Shown here: one piece after another, positions 25,601-37,500 of the stretch
How positions within the stretch are numbered: position 1 is the stretch's first letter
Layout: every line of letters begins with the position of its first letter
DNA from: Cyprinodon diabolis
Taxonomy: Eukaryota; Chordata; Actinopteri; Cyprinodontiformes; Cyprinodontidae
Reading direction: 5' to 3'
Assembly: GCA_030533445.1 (NCBI GenBank)
Contig: CM060068.1
Location: forward strand, 20,675,510 to 20,739,509
DNA: 64,000 nucleotides
Made by a program: the position numbers and the translations under genes
Notes under the pieces: model-generated
What the model saw: only the letters and a program-made list of their open reading frames with translations
What the model was told of the DNA's origin: nothing
Databases searched by the model: none

Positions 25601-28600
25601 GATAAAATAGAGAAAATCCAAGACAGTATAATTGCACTGGACACTTAGGAACAAATTTGCACCCTTTGATAACATAAAAAAGTATATTTAGGCTGAGCAA
25701 AAATAATCCATTTAGTGTTAATTAACTATGATATTTTGTATGCTCTGTAGACACTCTACTAATGTACATAATTAACTTTTTTCTATCACCATGCAAAGAG
25801 GGAAAATTATACTTGAGATTGACTGCATGGGAATTACTCACTTTATATACCTTTAGATAACATATAACTGCGTTCATCGAAAAAGAGGTTTTAAATTCTA
25901 ACAGGACTTTCCTGGTTAAATAAAAGTAAAATAAATAAACAAAAAAATGTAGATTCAAATGGATAAGTGTACCTAAACACAAACAGTAGTCCATTACTTT
26001 GTTACTATGTTTAAATGTTGCCCTTTATTCTATATCTTCTTAAAAAAGAAAAAGAAAACACATCTACAGGTTCCTTTAATCCTTCCAAGAGAATGTTAAA
26101 CGGGAGGAATGTTTTCACATCGCCTCAGGACACAAGCTCAAGTTCCACTGATCAGCCATTAACAATAAAAGGGCCTTTGTTACACTGTCATTATTTTGTC
26201 AATTCTTAGGTCTATTTAAAGGTCTTGAAAAGATTTTGAGAAGTTTAGTTCACCAAATGTTTTAGCCAAATTTGTCCAAATTTTAGAGGCTTCAAAGTCT
26301 GTTAAATTATCTTCTGCTTTATGTGAAATCTAAATAAGATGTACTTGCATTTTTCAACATTGAGTAATATTGCTAAATTTCAAGATATCTTTGTATTTGT
26401 ATATAACATTAAAATAGAATGAATATAAATCCTTGGAAGTTAAAAAGTAAAATGATTTATCGTTATATCTACTGCTGCCACAATGTTTGCATGTGGATTA
26501 TTGCACCAAATTATTTATATGGTTTCATTTACCTCTTTTATTTTAATACATACTGGAAAATAGGAAAATTAAAATTGCATATTGCATATAATTTTTACCC
26601 TTTTCAATTAATTTTTATTTAATCAAAATAAAAGGTGGTATCAGTTGTCAAAGCTGATAATCAGACAGGTAGTTTTCTAGAAGGTTTGTACTGTGGCCCA
26701 TCATACAGTCAAAAACAGTACAGCAAAATAAAACATTTAGAAAAACCAGTAATTTATGACTTAATTATAAATAAGTTCTGCATTACTATAAAATAAATGG
26801 TAATTTTTTCATTTTTTTTTTACAATGCTACAGAAACTGTCTAACAAAGGTATGTTGGTAAGAGGTTGCATTGATATGAAGCAAAGTTGTCTTATTGCAG
26901 AAACAGCAGTGATGGATGACACAGGTTGAGCTTTCTCAGTAAACCTCATTTGGTTAGGAAGTGATTCATTAAATTGTTTTCTCTTGTGTCTGATAACTAT
27001 CTAAACTGAGAGTCATATTGTCATGACAACATTTACTTTCATTAATACATGCACACTGCATGTTTTTCTTTTACACTGAACTCCTAAACGTGTTATCTAA
27101 AAGGATTTTTGTAACTTGAAATATTTATTAGATTCAAACTTAGATTTTGTGTAAAATAGGGAATCACCCTTCTACACAAAGTTGACCATGTAGGCACAGA
27201 AAGAGGTTTGGTGGAGGAAGGCATCTATATACTTCAGATAGCTAGAAAAAAAAAAATAAAATTAAGAACCTTCAACCATTTTTTCTGGAATCTCAATAAA
27301 TGGACTTTAACATTTAGGAAAGACAAGAAATAAACTTTTAAGAACATCATTTGGCTTTGATATCTGTACACTAATCTCTAAATCAAAGCAGATTGTGATA
27401 AACTACTGCACTTAAATGCTTCATAGTTCAATAAAATAAAAAAAAGGCATCATGCAATTGATAATGCAGTGGTATCAATTAACGTAGAGTTTAATTTCTG
27501 CTTGAGTGGCTGTTGAAAAAACAAGGATGCTGACCTTCTTGGTAACTATTAATTTGGTAAGCCCTATAGGCCGTTTTTAAGCAAACAGGACTGGGGCTTC
27601 GACTCTGTCCATCCAATTTCCTAGTGCGTAAATTGGACCACCGCTTGCACAATTCTCTATTCATTACAGTGCTCCTGAAAGGAAGCACAGAGGTGGCAGA
27701 GTGGTTTTCTTTTCCCCTTTCCCTTGTGCATGTGAGCATGGTTTGTGTGTAGTAGCGAGCAAGGGGGGAAGAAAGAAATAGAATTGAGGCTAAATTCCTT
27801 CCAGGAGGTTCCCGAACATAAAGAGATGGACCTTCCTTTTCATTCTGATGCTCTGGGTGGGGATGGGTGGAGGGTGGGGGGAGTAAAATGCTGTGGTAAT
27901 TGAAACACAGCCTAATCAGACTCATTACCATTTTTACCAATTTGCACCACCAAAGATGCTTATTAGGTAACTGTGTTTAATAAGCTTCTCTTTAGAAAAC
28001 TCGCTGTAATGAGCTCTTTAAAGTCAGACTTGAGCGTGATTACACACTGAAAGTGTTTTTGCAAAGCTAAAGCAGGCGGGTACATTAAACCATGTAGGAT
28101 GTCATAATTAAGCAGAACAATCTCTGCGCTTCACACCAACAATAGCTGCTGCTAAACCACTAGAGATGCTGAAAAGTATTTATCATTAACGATCATTACA
28201 ATTCAAGGATTTTAAGCACTGGATATAAACATAATTATGGAAACGCTTGCTTTTAGTCAGCATAGACAGAGCTTTTTGCTTGATGAGCATGTAAATATAG
28301 CTGACAGCCAGCAATTATGTTTATAAATAAAACACACTCATGCTTATATTCACATTCACAAGGGATACTCAGAGTAGGGGTGGGAAGAAACGCTAATACA
28401 ATGTGAAATGGTAATCGGCACAGCTACGGACAGTCATTCATCTTACATATCAAGTTAAGATAATTTAAACTCAAGTTAGATCTCCGTGTGGCAGTAACTC
28501 CAATCTTTGGAAAGCAAGGTGCCATTTAACCCCTACTTTAGGATAGATATGTCTCCCTCTGTTACCGTCTTTTCCAGGGCTTCTGTCCACACATTTCACA

Positions 28601-30079
28601 GCTTGGCCAACCAGGGCAGCAAATTACATCTCCTCTCTAACATTTTTTTAGGCTCAATTGATCTAAGCAGAAGATATTCTCATCAAGGGTGTAAAAAAAA
28701 AAAAAAAGCATGTTTTTAAGTTGAAAGATGAAGAAAAAAACTCCCGATGTTAAGACCTATTGTTTTACTACTACAATGACAAATGCAGAGGGTAGAAAAG
28801 ATTCTTGTAGACCAGATACAAAGTTGTTTTCTTTTTTTAATTTGTTAAGGGAGGTTTAATGACTAACTCAAACACATTTGATCTAAGGGGGATTAAGATA
28901 CCAGTAGCCAACCCCCCCCCCCAAATTAGAAGAAAAAGTTTAGAATCAATTTGACTAATATATGCAAATCGTGCAATTTCACAATTTCAGACAATCTGTG
29001 AATGTCAGACACTGTTAACACTGTTGAAGAAGCCCTGTCCCCAATATTCTTTAATATTTATTACTTGTAGAAGGCTTTGTCTTTATTGTTTCAAATGGTA
29101 CTGTTGAGAATTGAATATTTAGCTTATAAATAACTGACCGTTGTTTGTGGGGAAGATTTAGAGACAAATGACAGCTGGGCCACAGACGGATATAGTTCAT
29201 GAAGCCAAAGTCTAAATGTGGGAGACAAACATACAGTTCCCATCAAATTCACAGTTTTTCAGTCATGGCACGGACTATAAAGAATTATTGTTCAGATCTA
29301 AGTAAAGACATTTCTAAAAATAAGGCCTGTTAATTTTTATTGGTCCATAAATTAGTTAAATAGGTTCTGCATTCTTTCCCTCCTTTTTTTTCGTATATAT
29401 TCTGTAGGAAAGCGTTCGGCAGTGACATGCATGGTGGACCTTGACACTGCTGCACCCGTTAAAGCAAACAGTCATTTGATGCACAATCCCAAAGTCAACA
29501 GCTCCTGTTTTTCACTATAGGTAAGATTTACCAAAGGTATTATGCTTCCCTATGTAAAACTCCTCCCTCAGATCCTCACCCCTTGACCAAAGACTACGGT
29601 GTTGCATGTTCTAAAAAGCTTCATAGTTTCTAGAGAGAAGCTGTAGAGAGAAGTTGTAATTTCTGGTGTCAAATATCCATTTAGCTTAATTCTTTATCAT
29701 ACAATTTTGGTGGAATTCTTGGTTCCTAAAGTTAAGTAGCTTTACGTGAAGTAGAATGTCCTGTTGTACGCTCACTTTGCTATTCTAAAACTAAATGCTT
29801 AAAAAATTTAATTACATTAAACACTTTAAACCAAAAACTATTTACCTTCAAACAAATCTCATTACCTGCTTTCATCAACAAAAACTCCTGACAGCAACCA
29901 AAGCAAGGCAAAGCAAGAAATCTCTAAGTAAAGGAAATCCTTCCAATAGATTAATCAAAGCAATAAACCTCGAGGGCTTATTGGTTTACAGATGTTTTAC
30001 AACAGCAGGGCACTGTGCGAAGCAGATAAAGTGGTCATCCTACATATTGCTCATAAAATGAAAATAAATAAATAAAAAT
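22631..30079. other. fign intron 2, 3' part: unique sequence with enhancer-like blocks
   Basis: No exon or recognisable mobile element is seen. 22640-23870 is AT-rich filler. 24300-24620, 25300-25620 and especially 27500-28350 are more balanced in composition, free of repeats and dense in homeodomain-like TAATTA/TTAATTA cores. Such blocks in gene-poor developmental loci are often conserved enhancers. A poly(T)/(TA)n run lies at 25150-25190, a poly(A) run at 28690-28705 and a C run at 28911-28922. Confidence 0.5.
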
Positions 30080-31009
30080 GTTAAAAATTTGTTGGTGATA
30101 ATCAATTTATTGAATAAATCGCATTACATATTACTTTCATTTAAATATTAAAATCCTGTACCCATTCAGGTTTAAACATGCAACAATATCTCATTGAGCA
30201 GGAGAAAAATGTTACTAGTAATGGAGCCTTTTGCACATCTTTGAACTCAACAGCGTGGTTGTGCTGTAGGTTGTGAAGGTTGGATGTGTTACTTTGGGTA
30301 ATCCCGACAGTTTTCAGACAAACTTTGCATTTCGTGTTATTTTGCTGAATATCTGTGGCATAATTTTGGTGCAACCAAACTGAGCATGCAGCATCAACAA
30401 TATGCATTGTTTAAACCTGCACACCGTCACTCAAAACTTGCCTACTGTGCTTTCAACTCTAACAATGCGCTCTCGACCTTTTCTCTGCACGCTCAGTTTC
30501 ATCTCTGCTCTTGCTCGGCTCCACAGAATTAACTGATGTAATTTAATTTACAGCTGTGTTAGACACTTCTTCTAACACGGACTATTGCATCACATTTATG
30601 TCAAAACCTCTAAGAGCAAAATAAACATACTCCCAAGTATATTAAACTACTTTCACTCATGAGTTCATCAACTATCGCACAAAACAATCCCACATACACA
30701 AGGAACTGCAACTTCAGAGTAATAAACTAGCTCCGATCATGATCTCACAAGTTTCTGTGCGGCGCCCTGGCTCGTGGATTACTGTGGTCTCGAAAGTGCC
30801 TCTATGGTCAGGATGATTTTCTGCTCACGCAAAGCAAAATGTGTTTTGACAGGTGGGGCGAAGACATACCTCTTTTGTGATACTTCTCGTGATTGCCCCA
30901 TGCAGGCAAGATCAACAGGAAGTGAAGTCCTGATTAATGTTTTTTGTTGGGGAAATACTGGGAATTCCGCTAAACCCACGTGCCACAAATGTTGCAGCGA
31001 GCTCCGCCA
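30080..31009 (-). mobile_element. Decayed hAT-type element with BED-finger relic
   Basis: On the minus strand at about 30255-30410 an open stretch reads like the N-terminal BED zinc finger of fish hAT transposases. It has DAACSVW, then TKCKVC (Cys-x2-Cys), SNTSNLHN and LQHNHAVEF. The usual first His of the HL-x-x-x-H pair is disrupted, so the finger is degenerate. No catalytic hAT domain is visible downstream. The start near 30080 is placed at a sequence resembling the AATCGCATTA subterminal repeats of fish hAT elements. Both boundaries are uncertain, and 30760-31009 may be unrelated sequence. The next element abuts it. Confidence 0.45.
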
Positions 31010-31149
31010 ACCTTCAGCCAACCCATGTTCAATGCTAACTGAGGCAAAGAGTTAGTTCCCCCAAATTTTTCAATATATGGCCCTGGTCATTCCTCCTTAA
31101 TACGGTGCAGTCGCCCTGTCCTATGTGCAGAAAACACCCCAAAAAGCAC

Positions 31150-31710
31150 GATGCTAGCAGCTCCATGCCTCAAAGTAGGGATGGTGTTCTTGGGATGGTA
31201 GTCATCATTCTTCTTTCTCTAAATATGGTTAGTGGAATTATGACCAAAAAGTTCTGTTTTGGTCTCATCTGACGACATAACTTTCTCCCATGACTCCTCT
31301 GTATCATCCAAATCATTGGCAAACTTAACACGGACCTTGACATGTGCTGCTTTAAGCAGGGGAACCTTCAATGCCATGCATGATTTCAAACCATGATGTC
31401 TTACTAACAGTAACCTTGGAAAACGGTGGTCCCAGCTCTTTTCAGGATATTGACCAGCTTCTCCCGTGTAGTTCTGGGCTTATTCCTCATCTTAGGATCA
31501 TGGAGACATCATGAGGTGAGATCCTGCAAGGAGCCCCAGTCAGAGGGAGATTGATAGTCATGCTTAGCTTCTTCCATTTTCTAATGAATGCTCCAACAGT
31601 AGACCTTTTTTTTCACCAAGCTGTTTGGCAATTTCCCCGTAGCCCTTTTCAGCCTTGTGGAGGTGTATGATTTTAGTATCTTTGGTCTGCTCTTTGGTCT
31701 TGGCCATTTA
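31150..31710 (-). pseudogene. Tc1-like transposase pseudogene
   Basis: This is the transposase relic of the decayed Tc1-like element. The start (MAKTKEQTKD) and the N-terminal helix-turn-helix region can be followed in one frame. After that, shifts are needed to read on through the sequence that aligns with the DDE catalytic core (the SWEKVMSSDETK region near 31270-31300). It has no intact frame longer than a few dozen codons and is not expected to give a working protein. Confidence 0.7.
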
Positions 31711-31820
31711 ATGATTGTATTGGGTGGGCAGGTGTCTTTATGCAGCTAACAACCTCAAACAGGTGCATCTAATTTGGGATAATAAATGGAGTACAGGTGG
31801 ACATTTTGAAGGGACACCAA

Positions 31821-32350
31821 GACTGGGCATACACTGTACGATATTTTCAACTGTTGTACTCAGCTGCAGCTTAAATTGTATGATGAAATTGCAGGGTTTT
31901 AGAATTCACAGCACACAATGTATGTTTTTACGTACGGCCTGATGTCTGATGCAATGTATCTGCTCAGACTGTACCTCCAAAAACCACACATCGGACTCAG
32001 TGCCGGTAGATGGCACTGAAAATGAAGAACTCCCTCGTTTGCACATGCACAGTAAGTGAGGTTCAGTTAAATTGGCTTGTAGACACCTGTAATTCTGCTT
32101 CAACAACAGGATTTAATCACAACACCTTAAGAGGGCCGACTGAAGTTCCAACATGTTTGATTTTCTCCAGACCTTACGATTCCTGATCGGGAGGTGGTCG
32201 TGAGAGGCTAATCGCCCCTTGTTACCCCCTGTATGCTAGGTGTGCAGGACACATTTTGAGGCTGAAACTCGCCCTGATGCAAAGAAATTCTTGCATAAGT
32301 GGAGAATCGGCCCAAAAACAGCTAAAAACTCATTCAGTATATTCCCGGCC
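31821..32350. mobile_element. Non-autonomous DNA element nested in the Tc1 remnant
   Basis: About 530 bp of unrelated sequence splits the Tc1 family sequence between ACATTTTGAAGGGACACC and TAACAGGACATTGAGGGTC. Its ends are imperfect inverted repeats: GACTGGGCATACACTGTACG at the left, and GGCCGGGAATATACTGAATG read inward from the right. No coding capacity is seen, so it is a deletion derivative of a larger cut-and-paste transposon. The superfamily cannot be set because the target-site duplication is unclear. It must be younger than the Tc1 insertion. Confidence 0.55.
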
Positions 32351-32590
32351 TAACAGGACATTGAGGGTCAAAATTCTAGCTGAAAGACGGGTGTTCAAAT
32401 ACTTACTTGAAGCTGTAGCATACAAATAAATAGTTAAAAAATCATATATTGTGATTTCTGGATTTCTTAAAGATTAGATCTCCCAGAGTGGACATACCCC
32501 TGCAATGAAAATTTCAGATTCCTCCATGATTTCTAAGTGGGAGAACTTGGAGAAAAGTAGGTTGTTCAAATTCTTATTTACCTCAATGTA

Positions 32591-34193
32591 GCTTAAGAAT
32601 AGCAGAATTTCACGATTGCTTCACTGCGTTTGTCCATATACTTTAGCTACAGGATGTTCCTGAAAGAGACAAACATTAAGTAACTCTCAAATCTTCAAGA
32701 TAGTTTAGATCACGCAAAGACTGCTACCTGAAAGAATCTTTAAGAGGTGGGCTTAAGTTCTTACGCTTGTTTTTGTTTTTTGCATGATTCCAAATAGTTA
32801 TTTGTATTTTATAGGATGAAAAGTATTGTCCTCTCTTTCAACTTCCATCTAAAGGTATTTTAAAGCGATAAATTTTTTTTCCCTTAAATTGCTCAGTTGG
32901 CTCTGACTGTGTAAAGGCATTAACCTCTATACTCTTCATAAAGGTATTACTCAAGGCCTCCTGTCATATAATTTCCCCTCTGAAAATACCCTGTAAATTG
33001 TTATTAGGTGGGTTTCAATTAAAATGACTGCAAAGGCGTTAAACACTTTGTGAGGTACTATATCTGTAGTTTTACTTATGTCAGTGATGACATAACATTA
33101 AAAATATACTGAATTTCCTGTAATTGTAAAAAAAAAAGATGTTTTACAACCACAAAGTTGGTTGATGGTTTTAAACTTTTTTTTAATTGTCAGATTTTTT
33201 TTTTTTAAAGCAGCATGAAGTAAAAAAATCTCCCTTACTATATCCTCCTCTAAGTCCCTGTGATTGTAATCCAAGTTTTTATAAGATGATTGCGGCTTCT
33301 GTCACCAAAAAAAAAAAAAAAAACACACCTGCAACTTTCTTTTCCACTGACCTTGGGGTAGTTTCATGGTTCTGTTCCTGCGGTAACCACACACCTTGCA
33401 CTGAGCTGTCCACAGATGATTCTAGAACAGTTTTTTTCTTATTATTATTAATTTGCAGATTTATGATGAACTTTGCAGTTTACTTTTGAGTAGAAAACTG
33501 AAAGAGGAAAGGAAGATAATATGTGAATTTGATTGGGACAGGCCTTTTTTGGGTTAAGTCGTTTACTCCATGGGGATACCTCAAACATAAACAAGGGAAA
33601 ACTGCAAAACTGATGCAGACTAGTTACTGGACATATCTGGTAATCTCTGTTTTTGTTACTTTTGTGACTTAAGATTGATCGATTTTTAGCTTACTGCTAA
33701 ATGGATACTCTGAATCACCTTATGAGAGGAATAAAAACATATGGTTTATATGAGAAGCAGAATTACATTTTACTGATTGATGGAAAAGTTATTAGCACCA
33801 AAAGGCTGTTCTACACTAGTTTACAATACTACCACCCTCTTCAGGCATTTGTTTGTGATATACATCTTTCAGCTACTGTACCTAGAGATTGACAGGGCTG
33901 TAGCAGCTGGGTGCATGGCTCATGGGGGCAGTCAGTGTTTACAACAGTGTTACTTTCAAAAGGTCCTGTTGTGGGAGCACAAAATTATTTTGTGCACCTT
34001 TGTTGTATCTCAAAGTTGGAATCAACAGGTTCAGACCTGTACAAAAGGAAACTAATAACAAAAAAAAAAACAACTACCATCTGAATTTTTATAAGTTGAA
34101 CTAAATTTCACATTTTCTTCATCTTTTAACAATATTATGTGAAATGTTTGAGATAAAAAACATAATTAGTTTAATAAAAGCAAACAAAAGCAA
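32591..34193. other. fign intron 2 segment, no recognised element
   Basis: AT-rich unique sequence. Runs of A or T occur at 33130, 33195 and 33308-33321. The block 32880-33060 has more balanced composition and could be a conserved element, but nothing definite can be said. Confidence 0.4.
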
Positions 34194-34507
34194 GGGGCGA
34201 CAGTGGTGTCAGATGTAGGAGTTTGCCTTGCAATCGAAGGGTTGACGGTTCAAGTCCCTGCTTCTGGCTTTCAGTGTCCTTGTGTCCTTGGGCAAGACCC
34301 TTTTACTGCATTGCCTACTGATGGTGGTCAGAGGGCCTGTCTGCGCCAGTGTATGGCAGCCTCACTTCTGTCAGTGAGCCTCAGGGCAGCTGTTGCTACA
34401 ACGTAGTTTGCCACCATTAGTGGGTGATTAACTGAATGTAGTGTAAAGCATTTTGGACAAGTCTTCTGACTTGAAAAAGCGCTATATAATTACAGGCCAT
34501 TTACCAT
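34194..34507 (+). repeat. tRNA-derived SINE
   Basis: The head starts GGGGCGACAGTGGTGTCAGA and carries a box A-like segment and a box B GGTTCAAGTCC near 34250, the internal RNA polymerase III promoter of tRNA-derived SINEs. The body (TGTCCTTGGGCAAGACCC) and the tail (AAAGCGCTATATAATTACAG then GCCATTTACCAT) match a SINE type widespread in teleosts. It lies inside fign intron 2, antisense to the gene, and is moderately diverged. Confidence 0.8.
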
Positions 34508-37500
34508 GTAAAGGAGAGAGTATTTTTTTTCCCCTATTGTTTATGATTAATGACAAAATGGTTACCATGCTTCTAGTGTATATGTGTTAATATATAGAAT
34601 ATTACTCTAAAGCATTTTTAATTCTGTTGGTAACAAATTTTCCTTTTCCTTTAGAATGAATAGTGTGTTCAAATTGATACAGCTTAATACAGCTTACTAA
34701 GGGGATTGCTGTCATCTAGATGTAGAAATTAAAAAATGATGTAGACAACAGCAATAAGAAATTTACAAGACCATACATATTTCTACATCTACTATTCTCT
34801 TAGGAAAAACGTATTAATTTTCATTATTTTCAGTATAGAGTACATACCTTTATTATACAATTTTTTGTCCAGTTTGTAATTTTTTCCAAAGGGCTACAAA
34901 ATACATCATATGTTTTTAAGTTAATAGGCTGCATTTTGCTTTGGGCTAAGGACCAAATGGGAGAATAATTATCCTTAATAAGGGTTGAGAAAATAACTGA
35001 AGAGAGATATTTTCTTGTTAAATGTTCTTTTTTTCCCCCTTCCCATTGCTTTTTGTGCCAAACCTGTGATAAGCTCTACTGGCTTTAAAGAATCTTGAAT
35101 CTCTCATTTTACCAACTAATACAGTAAATTCTGAGGTTGAGCTGTCATTTCTTTTTCTCAGTGAAGCTCATTAAACCATGACTCTTAAGGCCAAAAGGCC
35201 TCTGAGGAAACATCTTCCATTACTGCAATAAGTACACTTAAATCTACACACATACTCAAAAAGGGGACCAACACACTCCAGTGGAATGCAAAAACTGGTT
35301 TAATCCAAGCCAACTCCAGGAGACGGCCTCCATAGTGCATACTACATTGCATAGTACTTAGGGATAGTCAAATGGCTTACTAGTTAAAAGAACACACTTG
35401 TGTATAACAAGCAGTTGGTAAAATAACTTAAACGTTACACCACAAATACAGAAGCTATAACTTTGTAAGCTAGATCTATGTACGGGTTTGTCCAAATACC
35501 ACTTACTAATGTCATCCCAACAGCTAATCTTCCCAAAGGGAGAGGAGAACAACACCTTTACTTGTACAGTAATTTCAAATTCCACACTAGCTGGCCCTCA
35601 GGAAAAACACAAATTATCCTGCTCACTGGACCAGCTCACAGCTGTGATTAATTCCAACCATTAGGCTTTATAACTACAATAACCCGATTAAAAGAACACA
35701 GTGGCATTATAAAAATATGTCATAATTCACAGTAGTGTGAAAATCAATCTTTTAATAGTTTAAGAACTCCTCAACTTGAACAACAAACTTTATCTAATCA
35801 CTGCCAAGCCTATTTGTTGTATTGACTTCTCCCTCTGTTAAGTGGAGAAAAAAAAACAGTATACTATTTGAGATCCTCTTGTTCGACCTCAAAAGTATTT
35901 TAATACAAGTTAATGTATTTATTTTCTTGTACTAATTCCTTGCTATTCCATGAGACACTTTAATAGTTTATTCTATTTCCTTGGCACCAACGCATACAGG
36001 TATTTGTTGTTTTTACCACAGATAACCCTTATTGTAAATACCAAAGTAGGCAACAATAGGATGTTTATCTGTAACCGCTATCAGAAAAATTGTGAAGCCT
36101 TCTGTGGTTTCAGCTGCAAAGCCTCAAAGAAGGTCACTTTTGCAACACAGGCCAGACAAAAGGTGAAATGAGACAACTGGAGCAATCTTAGGTCAATATG
36201 AAATAGAAATCTCTCAGCTATACTGTAATAAAGTTACTGAAGTGAAGTAGTGAAGCCATAAAGGGGAACTTTTACAGGAAAAGAGCTGTCGAGGAGATTG
36301 GTTCGCCCACTGGCAAACAATGCCTTCAAACAGCTAAGCTGGCATGGAGACCACAGCACCAAGAAGCTAAAAAAGTCATCTTCACTTTTATGAAGAGGTT
36401 TGGTTTTAAGATCAAATCTAAATATCCTTTGAATGTGGGAAAAGCTTGCACTAAAAAATGTCTTAATCAATTTCTTAAAGTGTGTTGATATTATATTTAA
36501 GATGTATTAAAAAATCTCTTAAACACTGTGATGCTTATTGTTAGATTAAATATCCTGACTGCTTTAGATGTTATGTGAATACACATAATATTTTTTGCAA
36601 ATTTGGAATGATAACACACTACAGTATTACACTGTATACTTACATAAGTGCACCTTACTGGTTGTGTTTTTGGCAAAGAATAAAATATTATTTGTTAAAT
36701 AAGTCACTTGAAATCTGGAGTCCATGATCTACCGGTAATACATTTTTATATACATCTAAACTGAAATAAATGAAAAAATAAGAGAGCATTGAATTACCTA
36801 GAACTGACTGGCCATTTACTACTAAACTATAAACATTGGAGGTTGTAACTACTATAGAAAAATTATCTGTTAAAATTTGCAGCATTTGCTGGACTATAAC
36901 GATAGTGCTTACAAATTCGGACAATTCCAGTAGAAAAAAAAATGAATATCAATGAGAGAAAATCTTGAAATAAATAAATAAAACCTATAGGCGTAGTACT
37001 CCTGACGTGTCAAGGTGTTTGTGAGATCCTAATAGTAGATTGCTGTATACGCCTCAGCCACTTCTACTGTATGTCTCTTAGGCACCAGGATGCCAGACAC
37101 CAACAAGCAAGTCAAGTTCAGAAAGATCCAGTCTGACGGAGACAAAAACTGCTCCCTGTAATGCTGCTATATTCTGCATGTGAGAGAGAGAAAGAAGAGA
37201 AACACTGACAACCGTTCATGAATTTCACAAAATTTTAGATATTTTGTGAAAATGAAAGTAGCTTCCTGATTGGGACGTTTTTTTGCCCTTTTCGGGCCAA
37301 TTCTCCAGTTCGGGCCAATTCTCCAAAATGTTCATCAAATTTTTTTCTCTTAGACATTGGAGAGGTGCATTTAAAGGTTATAGAGCTAAACATGTTAAAT
37401 TGGTGACCTGTGATGTTATTATTATTGTCTTGTTGCTGCATTTATCTTGTCAGGGAAAACTAATCCTGAGTCAGTTAAAAGTCAGGACTGTGGAAACCCT

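Larger units (their letters stand above)
31010..32590 (-). mobile_element. Decayed, 5'-truncated Tc1-like transposon
   Basis: The minus strand from about 31708 downward reads like the start of a fish Tc1-like transposase: MAKTKEQTKDTK, then LHKAEKGYGEIAKQL, followed by degenerate helix-turn-helix and catalytic-domain sequence interrupted by frameshifts and stops. The high-coordinate end carries the long subterminal repeat of this family and terminates GTTCAAATTCTTATTTACC then TCAATGTA at 32590. The low-coordinate end lacks the matching terminal repeat, so about the first third of the family sequence is missing and the copy cannot move on its own. A separate element of about 530 bp interrupts it at 31821-32350. 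Confidence 0.75.

Noticed and set aside
27491..27940. 149-codon minus-strand frame
   Set aside because: No recognisable domain and no splice context. It overlaps an enhancer-like block that explains the low stop density better.
34194..34275. Possible tRNA gene from box A and box B
   Set aside because: It does not fold into a full cloverleaf by eye and is followed by a SINE body and tail. The heads at 1055, 3687, 40550 and 62237 were rejected as tRNA genes for the same reason.
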